22,781 nucleotides of DNA from Methanomassiliicoccus sp. UBA345 (GCA_002504525.1 DATD01000012.1:1-22781), one strand, 5' to 3'. Positions 13,752 through 21,777 are shown, counted from the stretch's first letter. The notes: a model not told the origin generated them from the sequence alone. Made by a program: numbers and translations.

Positions 13752-14803
13752 TGGAAAAGACACCGCGCACCGCCGGATACCACATGCCGGCCGAGTGGGC
13801 CCGGCACGAAGCCACCTGGCTCTCCTGGCCCAAGAACCCTTTGACGTTTCCAGGCGACGTGCTCATCGGCGTGGAGCAGACCTACTGCTCGATGATCGAG
13901 GCGCTCAGCCACGGCGAGATGGTAAAGGTGCTCGTTGATGACGATGAGACGGAGGAGCGTATACGGCCGATGCTCGAGAGAGCGGGTGCGAACATGCGCA
14001 ACGTCCTCTTCCCCAAGATCAAGTCGTCGGACGTCTGGATCCGCGACTACGGCCCCACGTTCCTGCTGCACCGCGAGACCGGAAAGAAGGCCGCGGTGAA
14101 GTGGAACTTCAATGCCTGGGGCGGCAAGTACGACGACATCATGTACGATGACGTGGCAGGAGACGACGTCGTTCGCTCCACCGGCCTCCCGACGTTCCGT
14201 CCGGGCATCGTGATGGAGGGCGGCTCCATCGACGTCAACGGAGCGGGGATCGTACTGACGACCGAGCAGTGCCTGCTGAACGAGAACCGGAATCCCCATC
14301 TCGACAAGGAGGGGATCGAGGGCTGCCTGAGAGAGTACCTCGGCATCGATGAGGTCGTATGGCTCATATCCGGCATCGAAGGCGACGATACCGACGGCCA
14401 TGTCGATGATTTCGCCCGCTTCGTGGCCGAGGACACCGTGGTGTGCGCCTTCTCCCCCCGCGGAGGCGGCACCAACCCTGAGGTGCTGCGCACCAATCTC
14501 GAGATCCTTCGCAACTATCGCGACCGGAACGGCCGTCCGTTGAAGGTGCTCACGCTTCCGATGCCGGCGCCGGTGCCTCTGCCCGAGGAGGACCGCATGC
14601 TGCCGGCCAGCTACGCCAACTTCTACATCGGCAACGATGTGGTGCTGGTGCCCACGTTCAACGACATCAACGACTCGGTCGCCGTCAGGATACTGGAGAG
14701 GGCGATGCCCCGCCATCGCATCGTCCCGATCTACGCGCGCGACCTGGTGTACGGCTACGGCGGCTTCCACTGCGTTACGCAGCAGGAGCCGGCCGAGGAC
14801 TGA
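13748..14803 (+). CDS. aguA: Agmatine deiminase
   Basis: The product is 351 aa, the usual length. Start is the first of two ATG codons (13748), overlapping the aguB stop by 4 nt, with GAGAGGAT before it. It converts agmatine to N-carbamoylputrescine and ammonia. Family motifs are in order: MPAEWARHEATWLSWP near the start, DVWIRDYGPTFLLH, WNFNAWGGKY, EGGSIDVNG, TTEQCLLNENRNP, GDDTDGHVDDFARF with the catalytic His/Asp, and GYGGFHCVTQQEP at the end with nucleophile C342. All residues expected for the guanidino-group modifying fold are visible. With AguB it forms a full agmatine-to-putrescine route for polyamine synthesis. An agmatinase is the more usual archaeal solution. Confidence 0.96.
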   Translation: MMEKTPRTAGYHMPAEWARHEATWLSWPKNPLTFPGDVLIGVEQTYCSMIEALSHGEMVKVLVDDDETEERIRPMLERAGANMRNVLFPKIKSSDVWIRDYGPTFLLHRETGKKAAVKWNFNAWGGKYDDIMYDDVAGDDVVRSTGLPTFRPGIVMEGGSIDVNGAGIVLTTEQCLLNENRNPHLDKEGIEGCLREYLGIDEVVWLISGIEGDDTDGHVDDFARFVAEDTVVCAFSPRGGGTNPEVLRTNLEILRNYRDRNGRPLKVLTLPMPAPVPLPEEDRMLPASYANFYIGNDVVLVPTFNDINDSVAVRILERAMPRHRIVPIYARDLVYGYGGFHCVTQQEPAED

Positions 14804-14806
14804 GCA

Positions 14807-15226
14807 TCACGCACGCGGTCCGACGTCGTCCATGCGCAGCGCGGCGGCCGGACAGGCGTCCACGCACAGTCCGCAGGCGATGCATCTGTGACGGTCCAGC
14901 TGCACCTCCCAGGTCCCGCGGTCCAGGCGGTACGCCTTCACCGGGCACACCGAGACGCACATGGAGCAGTCGGTGCATCGGTCGAGGTCCCTGACCACCG
15001 TGCGCTCCAGCCCCCTGACGTCGATGCCCTTGGACCGGAGGAACGCCACGGCCGCATCGATCTTGGCATCGTCGCCGGCGATGTCCATGATCAGCGTGCC
15101 GCCGTGCTCGGTGACCTCCGCCCTCAGGATGTTCACTACCACGTCATGCTCGCGGGCCAGGGTGAACGTTATCGGTTCGTTGACCAGCTCTGGCGTGAAC
15201 GCCAGATGATACTTCTTTCCTGCCAT
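14807..15226 (-). CDS. NIL domain-4Fe-4S ferredoxin protein of homocysteine biosynthesis
   Basis: The product is 139 aa from the ATG at 15226, with GGAGG upstream inside the end of the preceding gene; the open frame farther upstream overlaps that gene and is not used. Residues about 4-75 are a NIL domain (beta-alpha-beta fold, with NEPITFTLAREHDVVVNILR and GGTLIMDI). Two 4Fe-4S clusters follow: C84, C87, C90, C94 and C115, C118, C121, C125. It begins two nt after the stop of the DUF39 gene, so they are coupled. In Methanosarcina the matching pair (MA1821/MA1822) is needed to make homocysteine from aspartate semialdehyde; this protein would supply electrons for the sulfur step. Confidence 0.93.
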   Translation of the reverse strand: MAGKKYHLAFTPELVNEPITFTLAREHDVVVNILRAEVTEHGGTLIMDIAGDDAKIDAAVAFLRSKGIDVRGLERTVVRDLDRCTDCSMCVSVCPVKAYRLDRGTWEVQLDRHRCIACGLCVDACPAAALRMDDVGPRA

Positions 15227-15228
15227 GT

Positions 15229-16389
15229 TCAGGCCTCCTCGCAGGAGAGCACTTCCAACGCCTTCTGCGATCGCTCCGCCGGGAACTCGCCGGCCGGGCG
15301 GACCAGGTCGAACTGCCCTTTCTCGATCCATTCCTTCAGCTCCTTCGCTATCTTCAGCGCCTTGCGGTACGAGGACAGCGACGACGTCCTGACCTCCTTT
15401 CCGCCGATATCGATAGTGCCGGAGCGCAGCTCCTGATAGCTGACCTCCCGGATCGGCTTGCGCGCTCTCGACTGGACCGAGTAGTCGAGCACCTGCGCGA
15501 AGATCTGGTCCTCGGTCACCGAGACCGCCTTGGCGATCTCACCGTTAAGGATCGGGATCGGAATGCCGATGCCCAGCCCCAGGGAACAGCCGTATCCGGT
15601 GAAGTACAGCCCCCTCACGTACTCGGGGCTCATGCCCCGGAGGTCACCCATCACGGCAAGGGTGCGCGCCGCCCCCACCGGCAGGCCGTTCCGAACGGGG
15701 ACGTTGGTCTTGTACTGCGTTCCCTCCCAGGACACGTACCCTATTCCGCCGCCGAGGAAGATCTTGGTGCCCATCCCGATGGTCAGGAGCTGGGGGTCGT
15801 TCAGCAGCGGGGACAGCTGCCCGGCGCTGCTGAAGGTGGCATTCCCGTTGTGGGGCAGTAGCTTTCCCATGTAGGTGTACAGCACCCTGTCCGACGAGTT
15901 CGTCGCCACGGCATAGTTCTGATAAGCGTTCCGCGGATTGTACAGGTACGCCTGGTTCACGGTCCGCAGCGAGATGTAGGTGTCGATGTCCTTCCTCGGG
16001 TAGCAGTCAGTGCCTGCGGCCGAGGCGCGCAGGTGTACGGCCTTCCCGCCCACCAGATCCTCGATTACGTGGGCGCCGCCATAGCCGCAGGGAGCCGATT
16101 CGCTAAGTTCCGTGGCACCGATATAGGCGTCCACCGCGGCCAGCCCAGCATAGGACGGCACGTCGTTCAGCCATACCTTGGCCATCTTGATCGGCGGCTC
16201 TGAATGCCCGAAGTTGACGAACGCGCCGGAGGAGCACATGGCGCCGAAGGTGCCAGTGGTAACGACGTCCACCTCACGCTCGACCTTCTCTACGCCGTGC
16301 TCGGCGGCGAACGCCTTGACCTCCTCGGCCGTCATCACCACGGCGTCGCCGCTCTCTATCCGAGAGTTGATCTCCTCGTACGTCCGCAT
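15229..16389 (-). CDS. Homocysteine biosynthesis protein (DUF39/HcyBio, aspartate semialdehyde sulfurtransferase)
   Basis: The product is 386 aa; ATG at 16389 is preceded by GGGTGA five nt away. It matches the DUF39/HcyBio family over its full length: TTGTFGAMCSSGAFVNFGHSEPPIKM, AYIGATE, AAGTDCYPRKD, RNAYQNYAVATNSS and GGGIGYVSWEGTQ. C52 and C128 correspond in position and context to the two Cys residues reported as important in the Methanosarcina enzyme, where a persulfide delivers sulfur to aspartate semialdehyde. The operon has only this gene and the NIL-ferredoxin. A TATA-like GTTTATAATTAAAC (minus strand, 16453-16466) predicts a leader of about 45 nt. It shows that this organism can make homocysteine, hence methionine, from sulfide. 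Confidence 0.94.
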   Translation of the reverse strand: MRTYEEINSRIESGDAVVMTAEEVKAFAAEHGVEKVEREVDVVTTGTFGAMCSSGAFVNFGHSEPPIKMAKVWLNDVPSYAGLAAVDAYIGATELSESAPCGYGGAHVIEDLVGGKAVHLRASAAGTDCYPRKDIDTYISLRTVNQAYLYNPRNAYQNYAVATNSSDRVLYTYMGKLLPHNGNATFSSAGQLSPLLNDPQLLTIGMGTKIFLGGGIGYVSWEGTQYKTNVPVRNGLPVGAARTLAVMGDLRGMSPEYVRGLYFTGYGCSLGLGIGIPIPILNGEIAKAVSVTEDQIFAQVLDYSVQSRARKPIREVSYQELRSGTIDIGGKEVRTSSLSSYRKALKIAKELKEWIEKGQFDLVRPAGEFPAERSQKALEVLSCEEA

Positions 16390-16452
16390 GCTTTCACCCT
16401 GGCATCGGAATGCCGCTCTTTGAAGGCATCCCCTGCCGGAAGGGTAACGATT

Positions 16453-16466
16453 GTTTAATTATAAAC
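16453..16466 (-). promoter_or_regulatory. TATA box of the homocysteine operon
   Basis: Minus-strand GTTTATAATTAAAC, nearly symmetrical, so it could also serve rightward transcription. The rest of 16390-16646 shows no other clear element. Confidence 0.5.
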
Positions 16467-16646
16467 ACTTCGCGATTCGGATGATTCCTTCGATACACGC
16501 TCCGAGATCATGGCGGACTTAATGCAGCTCCGCGACAATGACATGAGCTGAGGGAACCTGCTCCGAAGCGGGGATCATCCAGCTGGCGCGCTTTGAATCA
16601 TCATGGCGGAGGCAAAGCATCCTCAGCCGCCGAGGCCGTGACATTT

Positions 16647-16931
16647 ATGCCGACCCAATCCGTTCAGGGATGGATGAAGGAAGAGGACAAGCGGCCCCCC
16701 ATGCCCGGCGGCCTCACCCGCACAGAGTTCGAGAGCCTGCGCGAGGACCTGCAGGAGCTGTTCAGCGCCCACCCTGGTGCCAGGTTCACGATCCTGCTCA
16801 CCGATGAGGATGGCAACGTGACCGACGATGAATCGTTGGCCAAACGATACGGGCTCACGGTCCACGAGGGCGACGCTTTGCTCTACGAAGAGGTGGGCGA
16901 CGTCGACTGGACACTGGACGACGATGACTGA
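16647..16931 (+). CDS. Small acidic protein upstream of the radical SAM gene
   Basis: I take ATG 16647 (94 aa); TTG 16593 and ATG 16674 are alternatives, and none has a strong ribosome site. The protein has a Pro-rich linker (RPPMPGG), a helix (TRTEFESLREDLQELFSAH), then a beta-rich part (GARFTILLTDEDGNVTDDESLAKRYGL) and an acidic tail ending VDWTLDDDD. I recognise no family. It lies 32 nt upstream of the radical SAM/SPASM gene on the same strand, with no terminator visible. It may be a partner, a carrier or a substrate of that enzyme; it may equally be an unrelated small protein. GC-rich third positions support a real gene. Confidence 0.6.
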   Translation: MPTQSVQGWMKEEDKRPPMPGGLTRTEFESLREDLQELFSAHPGARFTILLTDEDGNVTDDESLAKRYGLTVHEGDALLYEEVGDVDWTLDDDD

Positions 16932-16963
16932 ACCGCTCGACAGTTCCGGTTATCATCGGATGC

Positions 16964-18103
16964 ATGCTAACCACTTCACCAAAGCTTATTAAACGGAGGG
17001 GCCTAATCGCCCAACCCGGACCAGGTGGTGCGTCCCTGTCGAGAAGCGGAAAAGCACTGGATACTTTGTTCAACAACAGTTCCGAGCAGGCGAGGAGTCA
17101 GTCCGCCTGCTTCGACCGCAATGAACCATACCGCCTTCAGATAGAGTGCACCAACGAATGTTCGGCCAACTGCGCCTATTGTTATGCCAGGGTGATGGAG
17201 GCAGAGGAGCCTCTGACCACTCGGGAGATCAAGAGCCTGCTCCGCCAGGCCGCTAACCTCGGCATCAAGCAGATCGACTGGATGGGCGGCGACCCGCTGC
17301 AGCGGCCGGACTGGGTCGAACTGATGCAGGCCGTTCGGTACGCGGGCATGACCAACAACCTGTGGACGTGCGGGCCCCGGCTGAACGACATCGTGACGGC
17401 CAAGCGGGTCATCGAGCTCACCCAGGACGGCTTCGTGATGATCCACCTGGACTCCCTGGACCCTAAGGTGCTCGGCTCTTTGCGTTATAACTATCACCCC
17501 AGGCAGGTCAGGGCCACCATCACTGGCCTGGAGATGCTGCTGGAGGCGGGAAAGCCGCCCTGCGACATAGCCAACATGATCATGCTGACGGCCCACCATA
17601 CGCCAGAGGATGTCAAGAAGACGATGGAGTTCATGTACCGCAGGTATCGCGTGAGCACCTGCCTGATGTCCCTGAAGCCGGTGGACGAGCGCGGTTCGAT
17701 CTATTCCTACCTGCCCCGGACGCAGGACGTGAACACCGCCTACCGCCGCCGCGATGAGATGTTCCTGAGCGGGCGCGGGATGGGCTGTCAGGAATTCCCC
17801 AAGCAGTACTGCGGCTCCTGCGTGTTCGTGTCCCGCGACGGCAAGGTCTCGCCGTGCTACTCGCTGCGCCGCACCCTGGGGAACGTGAGGGAGCAGAGCC
17901 TGGGGGACATCATCGACTCCAATTCGTCCTCGCTGTTCTTCGCGCCCTATCGGAAGAACGACCGAAGCGCCACCTGCAGCGCCTGCGACTCCAACCTGTG
18001 CTGGGGCTGCCGCGCCAATGCGTTCTACTTCGCCGGCAGCGCCTACCTGGAAGACCCGCTGTGCTCGCACAGCCATATCGACACCGACCACTGCCCCTAC
18101 TGA
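16964..18103 (+). CDS. Radical SAM enzyme with SPASM domain
   Basis: The product is 379 aa from ATG 16964. C66-x3-C70-x2-C73 (ECSANCAYCYA) binds the SAM-cleaving 4Fe-4S cluster, and IDWMGGDPLQRPD is the following GGE-like motif. The C-terminal SPASM region has C283, C286, C298, then C338, C341, C346, C349 and C367 for auxiliary clusters, with C275 nearby and a typical GNVREQSLGDII connector. SPASM enzymes modify peptides (thioether, oxidation) or act in cofactor synthesis such as haem d1 or PQQ; the substrate here is unknown. A TATA-like AAGCTTATTAAAC (16983-16995) lies inside the frame, so a shorter product from TTG 17066 (345 aa) is possible; it keeps both domains. The convergent neighbour is a V4R redox regulator. 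Confidence 0.9.
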   Translation: MLTTSPKLIKRRGLIAQPGPGGASLSRSGKALDTLFNNSSEQARSQSACFDRNEPYRLQIECTNECSANCAYCYARVMEAEEPLTTREIKSLLRQAANLGIKQIDWMGGDPLQRPDWVELMQAVRYAGMTNNLWTCGPRLNDIVTAKRVIELTQDGFVMIHLDSLDPKVLGSLRYNYHPRQVRATITGLEMLLEAGKPPCDIANMIMLTAHHTPEDVKKTMEFMYRRYRVSTCLMSLKPVDERGSIYSYLPRTQDVNTAYRRRDEMFLSGRGMGCQEFPKQYCGSCVFVSRDGKVSPCYSLRRTLGNVREQSLGDIIDSNSSSLFFAPYRKNDRSATCSACDSNLCWGCRANAFYFAGSAYLEDPLCSHSHIDTDHCPY

Positions 18104-18120
18104 CAGTGCGCCTGGAGCGC

Positions 18121-18870
18121 TCAGTCGTAGAGAGTAGGTTCGAACACGAACTTGCAGAAGTTGTACTTGGTGCCGAAGCACTCCGTCTGGGCGACGCCTA
18201 GGGGCACGCCGGTCTTGGCGTCGAATATCGACTCCAGGATACCCTCATTGAGGGTGCACAGCGTCTTGCCCACGTCGGGGATGTCGGAGCAGTCGTAGTC
18301 GTCCTTTATGATCAGGGTGAGGGGCACCAGGGAGTACACGTTAAGCTCCCCCAGGTCGTGGCGGGCGTAGAACTCCTTGACCTCCTCCAGCAGGGGCTTG
18401 ATCTCGGTGGACCTCATATGCCTGGCCAGCTGGGCGCCGATCTGGCGGCCGATGTCCTTGAGCACGGGGTCCATGTTCAGGCCGATGGCCTCCACGCCGA
18501 GGATGAGGGCGCGCATCTCTCCCTTCAGGAACGAGGACGGGCTTCCGATGCTCTTATCGATGATACTGCCCACCGCCTTGGTGAGGTCCTCCCTCGGAAC
18601 GACCGAGGAGCCGACCGGCTTGGAGACCAGGTAGAATATCTTGCGGCGGTTGTCCGAGGGATCGTCCCTCGATGCGACCAGTCCTTCCTTGACCATCTTG
18701 TCCAGATGCACCGACAGGGTGGACTGCGCCTTCCCGGTCAGTTGGGCTATCTCCGATAGACTGAGGTCGCGCCGCTGCAGCTCGCTCAGTATCTTCTGCC
18801 TCACTGGGTTCGATATCTGCTTCAGACCGGAGCTGGTGGAATAAACGTCGAGAGCGGCAGCCTTCTTCAT
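18121..18870 (-). CDS. MsvR-like regulator: winged helix plus V4R domain
   Basis: The product is 249 aa. Residues about 10-85 form an ArsR-type winged helix (ISNPVRQKILSEL; LSEIAQLTGKAQSTLSVHLDKMVKEGL; RRKIFYLV). Residues about 105-249 form a V4R domain with C194, C205, C231 and C239. The number and spacing of these Cys resemble those of MsvR, the methanogen redox-sensing regulator, in which Cys oxidation controls DNA binding. A TATA-like AGTAGAAATAACC lies about 30 nt upstream of the ATG, suggesting a nearly leaderless transcript. The palindrome at 18915-18939 abuts this promoter, which fits autoregulation as in MsvR. Identity as a true MsvR is inferred; other archaeal V4R regulators are alternatives. 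Confidence 0.85.
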   Translation of the reverse strand: MKKAAALDVYSTSSGLKQISNPVRQKILSELQRRDLSLSEIAQLTGKAQSTLSVHLDKMVKEGLVASRDDPSDNRRKIFYLVSKPVGSSVVPREDLTKAVGSIIDKSIGSPSSFLKGEMRALILGVEAIGLNMDPVLKDIGRQIGAQLARHMRSTEIKPLLEEVKEFYARHDLGELNVYSLVPLTLIIKDDYDCSDIPDVGKTLCTLNEGILESIFDAKTGVPLGVAQTECFGTKYNFCKFVFEPTLYD

Positions 18871-18914
18871 TGCACCAGGCCGCTAATCGCGCTGAGGTTA
18901 TTTCTACTTACCCG

Positions 18915-18939
18915 CGGAAAAACGAACGTTCGTATTCCG
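18915..18939. promoter_or_regulatory. Extended inverted repeat, candidate MsvR-like operator
   Basis: The centre ACGAACGTTCGT (18922-18933) is a perfect 12-bp palindrome. CGGAA (18915-18919) and TTCCG (18935-18939) extend it with unequal 2-nt and 1-nt spacers. It contains the half-site TTCGTA reported for MsvR boxes, though in a different arrangement. It sits between the divergent V4R gene and mtnA, next to the V4R gene's TATA box. Confidence 0.65.
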
Positions 18940-18993
18940 CTCGGCATACCAAGATTTTTCTACATCCCCGGGGAATGACATGCCGGTCATAGC

Positions 18994-20019
18994 ATGCGTG
19001 TACTGACTGGCAAGAGCAGCAGGGAGATCAGGGCGGTATGGTACGAGGGCGGCAGGGTCCGCATGATAGACCAGCGCCTGATCCCGCAGCGATTCAAGAT
19101 CATCGATCTCGAGGATCACCTGCAGGTGGCCGAATGCATCAGGAACATGACGGTCCGCGGCGCGCCCTCCATCGGGGCGGCGGCGGCCTACGGCATGGCG
19201 CTGGCCGCCGTGAAAGGCGAGGACCTGCAAGGGGCCGCGGACACCCTGAGGGCGACGCGCCCCACCGCCTACGATCTGTTCTATGCGATCGACCACATGC
19301 TGCGCTCCCTGGAGCTGGGCGATGACCCGGTGGAGGCGGCGGACATGTACGCCGACCAGATCATCGAGCGGTGCCGCCTGATCGGCAAGTACGGCGCCGC
19401 CCTCATCGACGAGGAGGCGCGGATCATGACGCACTGCAACGCCGGCGCGCTCGCCACCGTGGACATCGGGACCGCCTTGGCGCCGATCCGCACCGCCTGG
19501 ACCGAGGGTAGGCACATCTTCGTGTACGTGTCGGAGACCCGCCCCCGCCTGCAGGGCATGAGGCTGACCGCCTGGGAGCTCTATAACGAAGGGATACCGC
19601 ATGCCATCATCTCCGACGGCGCCTCCGCCCACTTCATGCGGGAGGGCGTGGACGTCATCATGGTCGGAGCTGACCGGATCGCCTCCAACGGAGACTTCGC
19701 CAACAAGATCGGCACCTTCGACAAGGCCATCGCGGCGAACGCCATGGGCATTCCGTTCTATGTGTGCGCTCCCTTGTCCACGTTCGACTTCTCGCTAACG
19801 TCCGGAGAGCAGATAGTCATAGAGGACCGCGCCGAGGAGGAGGTCACCATGGTCGGGCGGACGCGCCTCGCCCCGAAAGGTTCGGTGGCGCTCAACCCGT
19901 CGTTCGATATGACCCCGGCCAAGTATGTCACCGGCTTCATCACCGAAGCGGGCGTGCTGCTTCCGTCGGAGATCGACAGGGTGCGCAAGGTGAGGTTCAA
20001 GGAGGCCGGGCAGCTTTGA
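18994..20019 (+). CDS. mtnA: S-methyl-5-thioribose-1-phosphate isomerase (eIF2B-like fold)
   Basis: The product is 341 aa, usual length, starting with ATG 18994. It isomerises the aldose 1-phosphate of methylthioribose (and, in methanogens, 5-deoxyribose) to the ketose 1-phosphate. Diagnostic segments are TVRGAPSIGAAAAYG, the catalytic Cys C148 in MTHCNAGALAT, VYVSETRPRLQG, and the catalytic Asp D227 in GADRIASNGDFANKIGT. These residues set it apart from the regulatory eIF2B subunits. Ribose-1,5-bisphosphate isomerase is a paralogue to consider, but the RGAPSIG and THCNAG context fits MtnA better. It overlaps the aldolase gene by 4 nt, giving two sequential steps. No kinase or phosphorylase of the pathway is in the window. 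Confidence 0.92.
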   Translation: MRVLTGKSSREIRAVWYEGGRVRMIDQRLIPQRFKIIDLEDHLQVAECIRNMTVRGAPSIGAAAAYGMALAAVKGEDLQGAADTLRATRPTAYDLFYAIDHMLRSLELGDDPVEAADMYADQIIERCRLIGKYGAALIDEEARIMTHCNAGALATVDIGTALAPIRTAWTEGRHIFVYVSETRPRLQGMRLTAWELYNEGIPHAIISDGASAHFMREGVDVIMVGADRIASNGDFANKIGTFDKAIAANAMGIPFYVCAPLSTFDFSLTSGEQIVIEDRAEEEVTMVGRTRLAPKGSVALNPSFDMTPAKYVTGFITEAGVLLPSEIDRVRKVRFKEAGQL

Positions 20020-20645
20020 ACGAGCAGGATGCCAGGAAGGAACTGGCCGCCGCCGGCAGGATTATCTTCGACCGCCGACTGACGTTCGCCAGCGGAGGGA
20101 ACATCAGCCGCCGCCTGGATGAGGTGACGATGCTGATCACCCCATCCGGCACGTGCAAGGGCATGCTCTCACCGGAGCAGATGATCCGCGTGGACCTCGA
20201 GACCGGCGAGCACGAAGGGAGCCGGCGCCCGTCCATGGAGACGCCGTTCCACTCCGGAATCTACCGCGCCCGCCCCGAGGTGGGGGCGATCGTCCACTGC
20301 CACCCGCTGTCGTGCACCACCCTGGCCATTCTTGGCCGCCCGCTGAGGACCGCCCTCACCCCCGAGGGGCTCCTGATGCTCGGACGTTCGGTGCCCATGG
20401 TCGCCTACGGGACGCCTGGCTCCAGCGACCTGGCGGAGAAGCTGGTCCGCCAGCTGGGCGCTTCGAACGCCTGCATCATGCAGAGCCACGGCGCCCTGGC
20501 GGCCGGGAGGGACCTCCTGGACGCGTTCAACCGGATGGAGACCATGGAGTACATAGCCACGCTCCAGCTTACGGCCGAAAGGGCCGGAAGGCCGGAGGAC
20601 CTCCCCGAGGACGAGGTCGAGCGCATCCTATCCATGCCAAAGTAG
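20016..20645 (+). CDS. Class II aldolase (fuculose-phosphate aldolase family)
   Basis: The product is 209 aa. The start is TTG at 20016, forming a TTGA overlap with the mtnA stop; GGAGG lies about 10 nt before it. The family marks are present: TFASGGNISRRL, TPSGTCKG, E75 as catalytic acid, zinc ligands H94 and H96 (IVHCHP) and H158 (MQSHGALA). Such enzymes cleave L-fuculose-1-phosphate or 5-deoxyribulose-1-phosphate to dihydroxyacetone phosphate and an aldehyde. Coupling to MtnA suggests the second substrate, that is, disposal of 5'-deoxyadenosine. A methylthioribulose-phosphate dehydratase (MtnB) is a related alternative; the length and sequence look more like aldolases. Confidence 0.9.
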   Translation: MNEQDARKELAAAGRIIFDRRLTFASGGNISRRLDEVTMLITPSGTCKGMLSPEQMIRVDLETGEHEGSRRPSMETPFHSGIYRARPEVGAIVHCHPLSCTTLAILGRPLRTALTPEGLLMLGRSVPMVAYGTPGSSDLAEKLVRQLGASNACIMQSHGALAAGRDLLDAFNRMETMEYIATLQLTAERAGRPEDLPEDEVERILSMPK

Positions 20646-20673
20646 AAGGTCCAGATGCTGTTGGGGTAGAGGA

Positions 20674-21777
20674 ATGATACTGGTCACCAAGTGGTTCGGG
20701 GTCTTTCTCGTAGAGCGGGAGAGGATCGTAAAGAACGCGCTGTTCGAGAAGGACCCGGTGACCATTGCCGCCAAGCTGGCCAAGGTCCAGAGGGGGGAGC
20801 TGCTCCCCGAGGAGGAGAGGCTGGCGGTGAAGCGCATGAAGGTCGCCGAGCCCCGGCTGTCCAGCCTTGGCAAGCCAGAGTTCCTGGACTCATCTTTCAT
20901 CCGTGCCGAGGATTACGGCTACTCCCCTCAGCTGAGGCAGAAGGCCATGGTGGAGCTCGGCAAGATCCGCACCCGGGAGCCGCTCCCCGCGGACCGCTTC
21001 ATCCTTCAGGCCGTCCGGGGCATGGACGACCTCATCGAGATGATCAACCTTATGTCAGAGCGGCTCCACGAGTGGTACGGCCTGCACTTCCCGGAGCTGA
21101 ACGACTACGCCCGCGAGGAGCGCTATGCCGAGCTGATCGCCCAGAAGGGCCTGCGCGATGACGTCCTGGCATCGCTGGACCTGCAACTGGAGTCGGTCGG
21201 CGCGGAGCTGGAGGAGAAGGACCTGACAGTGGTGCGCTCATACGCAGCCTCCCTGGTGTCGCTGTACGAGGAGAAGAGGCGCCTGGAGTCGTACATCGCT
21301 GAACGCATGGAGGAGACCGCCCCCAACCTCTCGGCCATCGTGGGGCCGAGCCTGGGGGCCAGATTGATCTCCCTTGCCGGGGGCCTTCGCCGCCTGGCGG
21401 TGCTGCCGTCCGGAACGGTGCAGCTGCTCGGCGCGGAGAAGGCGCTGTTCGCCCATCTCCGCCAGGGAAAGAGGCCTCCGAAGCACGGCATCATATTCCA
21501 GCACCCCACCGTTCACCGTGCCCCTTATTGGCAGAGGGGCAACGTCGCCAGGGCCATGGGCGGAAAGCTGGCCATCGCCGCCCGGGTCGACTACTACAAA
21601 GGAGAGTTCATCGGGGACGAGCTCAACGCCGACATTGCGAGGCGGGTGGAGGAGATCCAGAAGAAGTACCCGGAACCGCCGCCCCGGCCGCCCGCAAGGC
21701 CCAAGGGGGACAGAAAGCAGGGCGGCCATGGAGGCCGCCGCGACCGCCCCGGACCGAGGGGGAAGGGACGGCGGTAG
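20674..21777 (+). CDS. Nop5/Nop56-58 core protein of the box C/D RNP
   Basis: The product is 367 aa, ATG 20674, 28 nt after the aldolase gene. It is the scaffold of archaeal C/D guide RNPs that direct 2'-O-methylation of rRNA and tRNA, binding L7Ae-K-turn RNA and fibrillarin. An N-terminal fibrillarin-binding domain (about 1-115) is followed by a coiled-coil (about 120-225) with LMSERLHEWYGLHFPEL, and the Nop domain with APNLSAIVGPSLGARLISLAGGL, LGAEKALFAHL, PKHGIIFQHPTVHRAP and GNVARAMGGKLAIAARVDYY. The C-terminus is not the common Lys/Glu-rich tail but a Pro-Arg-Gly-rich stretch (from about 335). Fibrillarin, often the next gene in archaea, is absent here. The gene ends with TAG. Confidence 0.95.
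   Translation: MILVTKWFGVFLVERERIVKNALFEKDPVTIAAKLAKVQRGELLPEEERLAVKRMKVAEPRLSSLGKPEFLDSSFIRAEDYGYSPQLRQKAMVELGKIRTREPLPADRFILQAVRGMDDLIEMINLMSERLHEWYGLHFPELNDYAREERYAELIAQKGLRDDVLASLDLQLESVGAELEEKDLTVVRSYAASLVSLYEEKRRLESYIAERMEETAPNLSAIVGPSLGARLISLAGGLRRLAVLPSGTVQLLGAEKALFAHLRQGKRPPKHGIIFQHPTVHRAPYWQRGNVARAMGGKLAIAARVDYYKGEFIGDELNADIARRVEEIQKKYPEPPPRPPARPKGDRKQGGHGGRRDRPGPRGKGRR

Noticed and set aside
13718..14770. A 350-codon minus-strand frame opposite aguA
   Set aside because: Opposite a gene with all agmatine deiminase motifs; no family features of its own.
17003..18181. A 392-codon open frame on the minus strand opposite the radical SAM gene
   Set aside because: It is antisense to a gene with complete radical SAM and SPASM motifs, and its product has the His/Val/Ala-rich composition typical of mirror frames in GC-rich DNA.
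21775..21777. TAG stop of nop5 as a possible pyrrolysine codon, given the likely lineage
   Set aside because: Homologous Nop5 proteins end in a basic tail about here, and read-through would only add about 27 unremarkable codons; no pyrrolysine genes are in the window.
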